Positions 41,033 through 45,610 of a DNA stretch of 45,610 nucleotides are shown here, one piece after another (the stretch's first letter is position 1; each line of letters begins with the position of its first letter). Source of the stretch: an uncultured Sphingomonadales bacterium (GTDB taxonomy: Bacteria; Pseudomonadota; Alphaproteobacteria; Sphingomonadales; Sphingomonadaceae); the NCBI GenBank assembly GCA_937870585.1, contig CALMZE010000054.1:1-45610 (forward strand). The letters run 5' to 3'. The notes under the pieces are model-generated. The model did not search any database. It saw only the letters and a program-made list of their open reading frames with translations, and was not told the DNA's origin. The position numbers were made by a program, and so were the translations under genes.

Positions 41033-42515
41033 TGCTTGCCTCCAGAGCTTTCAGGTCCTCAGCATCTGGCGCGGCCTCGAATTTGGTCTCCCCCAGATCT
41101 GCCGCCCAGCGCAAAATCTGTGCAAGTCCCGGATGATCATCGGACGAAGGCACAACCATCGGCAAGGCTCCGGCCCAGACCTGCCCTGATCCGTCGACCG
41201 TCACCCACTGCCCGGCAAGCGCCATCACCCCGTCTCCGCACCCGACAACGCAGGGACGCCCCAGCGCGCGGCTGACAACGGCAGCATGGCTCGTTGCGCC
41301 GCCTTGGGCGGTGACAATCGCCTTGGCTGCAATCATGCCGTGAATATCATCGGGGCTGGTGGTTTGGCGGACCAGCACAATGTCTTCACCCTTGGCCGCG
41401 CGGGCTTCGGCTTCGTCGGGCGTAATGACGGCGATGCCGCTGCCGACGCCCGGGCACGCGCCTTCGCCGGTCGCAACCGGGGTGAGGCCGTGCGTGGCAT
41501 CATCGGCAAGACGCGGTCTCAGGATTTCCGCTGCCTGTTCGGGACTGACACGGGCAACAGCCTCGTTCGTCTCGATCAGCCCTTCTTCAACCATCTGCAC
41601 AGCGCAACGAACAGCGGCCATTGGTGCTCGCTTCGCGCTACGCGCCTGCAACAGGAAGAGCGCACCCTTTTGTACGGTGAATTCGATATCCTGCATGTCG
41701 CGGCTGTCTCGCTCCAGTGTCGCAGACGCAGCGAGCAAGCGTGCATGGGCATCTGCGACACGCTCCTTCATGGTATTGAGCGGCAGAGGCGTGAACTTGC
41801 CAGATACGACATCCTCGCCCTGTGCTTTGGGGAGATATTCACCGAAGGGCAGATTTTCACCCGTCAGAGGATTGCGCGAAAAGAGAACGCCGGTGCCGCT
41901 CTGATCATCCAGATTGCCAAACACCATGGCCTGAACAGTCACTGCCGTGCCCAAATCATCGGCAATGCCATGATGCTGGCGATATTTGCGTGCGCGGCGG
42001 CTATTCCAGCTGTCGAACACCGCCTGCACCGCCGCCAGCAATTGCGTGCGCGGATCAGTCGGAATGGGCTGGCTGGTATCGCCTTTCAACACGATGGCTT
42101 CATACAGTTCGATGAAGCGACGATGCGTATCGCGCGCGAACTCCGCCTCCCCAGACTCCGCTGCCAGCGCAGTTTCGGTGAGGTCGCTTATGCCCAGATT
42201 GAGGACGGTATCCATCATGCCCGGCATCGAAATCGCCGCGCCCGACCGGATCGAGAGCAGAAGCGGCGAAGGCCCGTTGCCAAAGCTGCGACCGGTCTTT
42301 TCCTCCAGCCAGGCGAGCCCGGCATCAATCTCTTCCACCAGCCCCTCCGGAAGCCCGCCCGCCTGATAGGCGTTACACGCCGCTGTGGTGACAACGAAGG
42401 CAGGCGGCACGTTCAGGCCGAGCGATACCATCCGCGCGATGGACCAGGCCTTGCCACCCACCAGTGCCCGGTCTGGCAAATGTGCGCCGTCCAGTGGCAG
42501 CGTCCAGCGGCTCAT
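41025..42515 (-). CDS. PPDK-like protein: ATP-binding plus phosphohistidine domains, no PEP barrel
   Basis: This 496-residue protein covers the first two domains of pyruvate phosphate dikinase. SIRSGAAISMPGMMDTVLNL (88-107), TGVLFSRNPLTGE and MQDIEFTVQKGALFLLQARS (274-293) are ATP-grasp signatures. TAQGGATSHAAVVSRALG (402-419) carries the phosphorylated His410. The chain ends just after the usual linker (VDGSGQVWAGALP), so the C-terminal PEP/pyruvate TIM barrel is absent, although the stop is not a truncation artefact. ATP should phosphorylate the His; the phosphate acceptor is unknown. The closest functional analogy is the split phenylphosphate synthase of anaerobes, by inference. It overlaps both neighbours. 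Confidence 0.88.
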   Translation of the reverse strand: MSRWTLPLDGAHLPDRALVGGKAWSIARMVSLGLNVPPAFVVTTAACNAYQAGGLPEGLVEEIDAGLAWLEEKTGRSFGNGPSPLLLSIRSGAAISMPGMMDTVLNLGISDLTETALAAESGEAEFARDTHRRFIELYEAIVLKGDTSQPIPTDPRTQLLAAVQAVFDSWNSRRARKYRQHHGIADDLGTAVTVQAMVFGNLDDQSGTGVLFSRNPLTGENLPFGEYLPKAQGEDVVSGKFTPLPLNTMKERVADAHARLLAASATLERDSRDMQDIEFTVQKGALFLLQARSAKRAPMAAVRCAVQMVEEGLIETNEAVARVSPEQAAEILRPRLADDATHGLTPVATGEGACPGVGSGIAVITPDEAEARAAKGEDIVLVRQTTSPDDIHGMIAAKAIVTAQGGATSHAAVVSRALGRPCVVGCGDGVMALAGQWVTVDGSGQVWAGALPMVVPSSDDHPGLAQILRWAADLGETKFEAAPDAEDLKALEASNG

Positions 42516-43126
42516 TCCTCGCGCTCCGTCCCCATGATGCGAAGCAGTTCCTCATGAAGTTCAAACCAGACCGTGTGATAACTGTCGCGGTGGATGTCGC
42601 TCACCCAGGCGATTTCGCCATCCTCTGCCTTGTCGAGCGCGGCTTCCAGTTTGCGTCCATAAATGCCCAGACGCGGCAGGCCTCGTGTGAGTGCCGCCAT
42701 GACCGGCTCAAACAGCTCATGCAGGGCAGAGAGCCGGTCGATCACCTTATTGTCATAATCTTCGTCACTATGATCATTGGCCCGCAGCGCACCGCGCACA
42801 TTGATGGTCTGCCAGTCAGTGATGATCTGCTTGAGCTCCGGATTGATCCGCTCAAAGCCGTGATAAGCCTGCACGAACGCTTCATCGGCGCGCAGTTCGG
42901 CAAAGTCGCGACCATAGCCCGCAGCAAGCGCCACGCGCGCCAGCGGCGTCAGGCTATAGGCCCCCTTGGCCTCAATCGCGCGACCGGTTGCAACGGCGGC
43001 TTCAAGTTCCGCTTGCACTGCATCGACCGGCTGGCCTGTGAGCGACGCCACAGCGGCGGCATCCGCATGGCGCTTGATCGCCAGACCATGAAAGGCAAGG
43101 CTGCGCTGATTCATTCCGCTTGCCAT
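42512..43126 (-). CDS. Unrecognised protein of the split-dikinase operon, 204 aa
   Basis: I do not recognise this protein. The first 65 residues look like a winged-helix-type fold (AVASLTGQPVDAVQAELEAAV, then GAYSLTPLARVALAAGYG). The rest is helical, with ERINPELKQIITDWQTINVR, HSDEDYDNKVIDRLSALHE and WVSDIHRDSYHTVWFELHEELLR. It is overlapped on both sides (TGATG with 43126-43875 and ATGA with 41025-42515), so it is probably a subunit or regulator of the phosphotransfer complex. An in-frame GTG at 43129 is an alternative start. Confidence 0.75.
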   Translation of the reverse strand: MASGMNQRSLAFHGLAIKRHADAAAVASLTGQPVDAVQAELEAAVATGRAIEAKGAYSLTPLARVALAAGYGRDFAELRADEAFVQAYHGFERINPELKQIITDWQTINVRGALRANDHSDEDYDNKVIDRLSALHELFEPVMAALTRGLPRLGIYGRKLEAALDKAEDGEIAWVSDIHRDSYHTVWFELHEELLRIMGTEREE

Positions 43127-43875
43127 CACTCCGCCCCTTCCAGCCGCCAGACCCGGCCCGTGCGTTCGGTTCCAGACTGATAATCCTCGGTCGTCCGCGG
43201 GGCCGCAGTGGCTTCCATTTCCACACAATCCCCATCGCGAATGCCGTTCAGCTTGGCATTCATGAAACAGGGAATACCGAACTCGCGCGAGAGGATGCCA
43301 AGGTGAGAGCGCACCGTGCCGCCAGCACACAAAATGCCCGCAAATTGATCAATGATCGGCGCAGTCAGCGTGCCACCGGAATCGTCGATAATGGCAATGG
43401 TGCCCGGCGGCACACCGTCTGTCAGATAAGCGAGAACGCGCTCATTGCTGCGGATATAGCGCGCGGTGCCACGCACCAAAGCGTCATGGCGGACGACATT
43501 ATCCCCCTGCCCCACACGCGCCCGGCCATCGGCTTCCACGCCCACATCAGCCTCGGCATGTTCAAACATAAAGTCCGCACTGTCATCGCTTCCGCCCTTA
43601 TACGCGTCCGGGCGCTCCTGAACCGAAATGGATGCGGACCAATCGAACCGGTGGCCACTTTCCAGCAACGCCGCTTCAACGGCTTCCACATCAGCGCGAG
43701 TGATGCCGCAATCGGGCGCGCCGAAGACAAAGTCGCCGAAATCCTTGCCTCCTGCCGCAAGGTGTCGCGCATAAGACTCCCGCACTTTCTGCTGCAACAG
43801 GGCCAGTGTCGCTTCAACAATCGGGCTGGCGGGCACCCCCGCAAACTGAATGTCATCAATTGGCAAACGCGCCAT
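43126..43875 (-). CDS. PEP-utilising-enzyme mobile (phosphohistidine) domain protein
   Basis: This 249-residue protein has a C-terminal swivelling domain of PEP synthase type. CAGGTVRSHLGILSREFGIP (183-202) matches the GG-x-x-S-H-x-x-I-x-A-R-E pattern with His191 as the likely phosphoryl carrier. The N-terminal half (DFGDFVFGAPDCGITRADVE) is unassigned. It lacks an ATP-grasp domain, so phosphate must come from the partner at 41025-42515. Its ATG at 43875 has GGAG 7 bases upstream. It is first in the operon and divergent from surE, with the ACGGGTTTCCGTC motif between them. Confidence 0.8.
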   Translation of the reverse strand: MARLPIDDIQFAGVPASPIVEATLALLQQKVRESYARHLAAGGKDFGDFVFGAPDCGITRADVEAVEAALLESGHRFDWSASISVQERPDAYKGGSDDSADFMFEHAEADVGVEADGRARVGQGDNVVRHDALVRGTARYIRSNERVLAYLTDGVPPGTIAIIDDSGGTLTAPIIDQFAGILCAGGTVRSHLGILSREFGIPCFMNAKLNGIRDGDCVEMEATAAPRTTEDYQSGTERTGRVWRLEGAE

Positions 43876-43936
43876 GTTCCTGCTCCATCGCCCACTATGT
43901 CGAAACCATACATGACAGGCTTACCCGAGACGAGAA

Positions 43937-43949
43937 ACGGGTTTCCGTC
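43937..43949 (+). promoter_or_regulatory. ACGGGTTTCCGTC motif, copy 3
   Basis: The third identical copy lies in the 163-base divergent gap between the split-dikinase operon and surE. It is 61 bases from the start of the dikinase operon and 89 bases from surE. GGAAGG follows downstream as at copy 2, so the site may control one or both divergent transcripts. Confidence 0.55.
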
Positions 43950-44038
43950 ATGGATTTTTCGGAAGGTACGGCTAACGATCAGCGGACACGGGCGGGCGCG
44001 GGTACAGCGCGCGCAGACTGATTGAGAAAGATCGAACC

Positions 44039-44860
44039 ATGACCAGCGACAGCAAGCGCATCCTCATCGTCAATGATGACGGGATAGACGGCCCCGGTAT
44101 CAAGCTGCTGGAACAGATTGCGCGCGGTTTTTCGGATGATGTGTGGGTGGTTGCCCCCGATGAAGAACGCTCAGGGGCGAGTCAGTGTATCTCGGTTTCT
44201 CATCCCATCCGCTACGTCCAGCGCGATGAACGCCACTTCGCCGTGCGGGGCACGCCCGCCGATTGCGCGTTGCTGGGTATCAACGTGTTTCTGGAGGGGA
44301 AGAAGCCTGACATTTTGCTGGCGGGCATCAATTCCGGCCCCAATCTGGCAGAGGATGTCCATTATTCAGGCACCTGTGCTGCCGCGAAGGAGGGCGCGCT
44401 GCTCGGCATTCCGTCCATCGCGCTCAACCAGATGCGATCCTATGGCAATCCGGCGATCTGGGAGGCCTCAGCTGCGCATCTGCCGGGGATCATCGGCTCC
44501 ATGCTGGAGATGCGATGGCGGCCCGGCTGCTTCATGAACATCAATGTGCCCAATGTGCAGCCAGAGGAGATCACCGGCATCCGCATCACACGTCAGGGCC
44601 AGCGCCTTCCCGGCGGCTTCATGCCGGTGCGCCGCGTGGATGAACGCACCGTGCCCTATTTCTGGATCAAGATTTCACCCAATCATCCTGAACTGGAGCC
44701 CGGCACGGACCTGCACGCAGTCGCCCAGCACGCCATTTCAATCACGCCGATGCAGCTGGACATGACCTTCCGCGAGGCCGCAACCGATCTGGAGACGCTG
44801 TTTGCCAGCGCCGCGCCTGTCGGGGATGCTGCACTGTCTGATCTGGATGCAGCGATTTAG
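44039..44860 (+). CDS. surE: SurE-like 5'/3'-nucleotidase
   Basis: This 273-residue protein is of SurE family length. ILIVNDDGIDGPGI holds the metal Asp pair (13, 14), ERSGAS a conserved Ser (45) and AGINSGPNLAEDVHYSGT the conserved Asn (98) and downstream loop. SurE removes phosphate from nucleoside monophosphates and other small phosphates. Genomes usually have a housekeeping surE near pcm and nlpD; this copy sits instead opposite a phosphotransfer operon, so it may act on a pathway phosphate. The ribosome binding site is weak (GAGAAAGA). Confidence 0.9.
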   Translation: MTSDSKRILIVNDDGIDGPGIKLLEQIARGFSDDVWVVAPDEERSGASQCISVSHPIRYVQRDERHFAVRGTPADCALLGINVFLEGKKPDILLAGINSGPNLAEDVHYSGTCAAAKEGALLGIPSIALNQMRSYGNPAIWEASAAHLPGIIGSMLEMRWRPGCFMNINVPNVQPEEITGIRITRQGQRLPGGFMPVRRVDERTVPYFWIKISPNHPELEPGTDLHAVAQHAISITPMQLDMTFREAATDLETLFASAAPVGDAALSDLDAAI

Positions 44861-44938
44861 AGCGATGATTTTGGATTGGCAGACTGCTCGAACGTCCTCG
44901 ACACGAACAGAGTGTCTGTCACCGCGCCTGAACCCGCC

Positions 44939-45610
44939 TCAAATCGCCCGACCGCGCTGCTCCCAATAGGGCTTGCGGAGTTCGGCGCGCAGCACCTTAC
45001 CCGCATTGCTGCGCGGCAGACTGTCGATATAGCTGAGCTGCTTGGGCGTTTTGACAGCGCCCAATTTGTCGCGGGCAAACGCAATCATCTCGTCTTCGGG
45101 CGGCGGCACAGCACCCGCGCGGAGTTCCACAACGGCCACCACCTGCTCGCCCCATTTGTCATCGGGAATGCCAAACACCGCGCAATCCTGCACGGCGGGA
45201 TGCGCTTGGAGGGCTTGCTCCACTTCGGCGGGATAGACGTTGAACCCGCCTGAAATGATCATGTCCTTCTTGCGGTCTACGATGAAGAACCAGCCCTGTT
45301 CATCACGATAGCCAATATCTCCGGTGTGGTGCCAGCCAAAGCGTGCGACCTCTTCAGTGGCTTCCGGATTTTTGTAATAGCCTGCCATCACCAGCGGCCC
45401 GCGCACAACGATCTCTCCATGGATACCGGGCGGCAACAAATTCCCGTCATCATCCATGATCTCAACGCGGGATAGAAGATTGGCCTGTCCGCAACTGCCG
45501 GGATGCGCAAGTTCTCCATTGGCCTTCAAGTGAAGATGCGGCGGCATGGCCGTGACGCACATCGGGCTTTCAGTCTGGCCAAAGCTGGCGTTCATCACCG
45601 GCCCGAACAC
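44939..45610 (-). CDS. AMP-dependent acyl-CoA synthetase, C-terminal part only
   Basis: The gene runs off the right edge; the last 223 or more residues are present. Motifs are FGQTE, WHHTGDIGYRD, the hinge DRKKDMIISGGFNVYPAEVE, and the C-terminal adenylation lysine in RSNAGKVLR. These are the usual acid:CoA ligase signatures. It resembles the ligase at 8354-9922 and ends in the same ...PYW region. The N-terminal ATP-binding P-loop should lie outside the window. The true start is not visible. Confidence 0.92.
   Translation of the reverse strand: MFGPVMNASFGQTESPMCVTAMPPHLHLKANGELAHPGSCGQANLLSRVEIMDDDGNLLPPGIHGEIVVRGPLVMAGYYKNPEATEEVARFGWHHTGDIGYRDEQGWFFIVDRKKDMIISGGFNVYPAEVEQALQAHPAVQDCAVFGIPDDKWGEQVVAVVELRAGAVPPPEDEMIAFARDKLGAVKTPKQLSYIDSLPRSNAGKVLRAELRKPYWEQRGRAI

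Noticed and set aside
41286-42557. Open frame of 423 codons on the plus strand, antisense to the PPDK-like gene
   Set aside because: It mirrors a gene with clear ATP-grasp and His motifs, has no recognisable domain and no ribosome binding site, and is a product of GC-rich third positions.
43120-44025. Open frame of 301 codons on the plus strand crossing the dikinase His-domain gene and the divergent promoter gap
   Set aside because: It is antisense to a gene with a clear swivelling-domain motif and runs through the regulatory motif, so it is not a credible gene.
44900-44916. Hairpin GACAC-N7-GTGTC after surE as a terminator
   Set aside because: The stem is only 5 base pairs and no T run follows, so it does not reach a reasonable standard.

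Overview
The window reads as accessory catabolic DNA from an aerobic, GC-rich alphaproteobacterium, most likely a sphingomonad (Sphingomonadaceae). The evidence is two large TonB-dependent receptors of the sphingomonad type, many acyl-CoA, SDR, Rieske and cupin enzymes for organic compounds, and palindromic intergenic repeats of the kinds common in that family (arms containing GTCATTCCCGCG, GTCATTGCGAGCG-like and GTTCGTGCTGAGC sequences). Genus and species cannot be fixed from the sequence alone. No rRNA, tRNA, CRISPR array, transposase or integrase was seen.

Layout. (1) 1-5015, plus strand: a repeat and a dyad operator candidate, two small proteins, a D-aminoacylase-type amidohydrolase, an epoxide-hydrolase-type alpha/beta hydrolase and an FAD oxidoreductase, closed by a hairpin. 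(2) 5081-18300, minus strand: two acyl-CoA dehydrogenases around a TetR regulator, an acyl-CoA synthetase, SDR and zinc alcohol dehydrogenases, a periplasmic metallo-beta-lactamase-fold protein, a flavocytochrome pair resembling 4-cresol dehydrogenase, another SDR, a Rieske oxygenase and three tandem cupins related to 2,4'-dihydroxyacetophenone dioxygenase. (3) 18362-25710, minus strand: a TonB receptor, an AraC regulator, a frameshifted MFS transporter, a VOC protein, a quinone-oxidoreductase-like MDR enzyme and an IclR regulator. (4) 25812-31296, plus strand: a Tm-1-like UPF0261 protein translationally coupled to biotin carrier, biotin carboxylase and carboxyltransferase, then a HAD phosphatase. 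(5) 31399-33654, minus strand: a second TonB receptor. (6) 33997-39557: an APH-type kinase with a coupled small protein, LuxR and GntR regulators, a CrtC/AttH-like protein and a zinc dehydrogenase. (7) 39579-43875, minus strand: five overlapping genes for a split PEP-synthase/PPDK-like phosphotransfer system, divergent from a SurE nucleotidase; then a truncated acyl-CoA synthetase at the right edge.

How the parts may work together. Regions 2 and 3 look like uptake and stepwise oxidation of a phenolic or alkyl-aromatic compound: outer-membrane import, periplasmic side-chain oxidation by the flavocytochrome, dehydrogenation, CoA activation, acyl-CoA oxidation and Rieske/cupin chemistry. Region 4 should make a carboxylated product with biotin and ATP. 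Region 7 should move phosphate from ATP through phosphohistidine to an unknown acceptor, because the PEP-binding barrel of PPDK is absent.

Several candidate operators tie genes together: GACAA-N6-TTGTC before region 1 and before tetR; TTTCAC-N3-GTGAAA-type dyads on both sides of the iclR gene; and an identical 13-base ACGGGTTTCCGTC in three intergenic regions of regions 6 and 7. The split dikinase operon and the UPF0261-carboxylase operon are the best candidates for undescribed systems.
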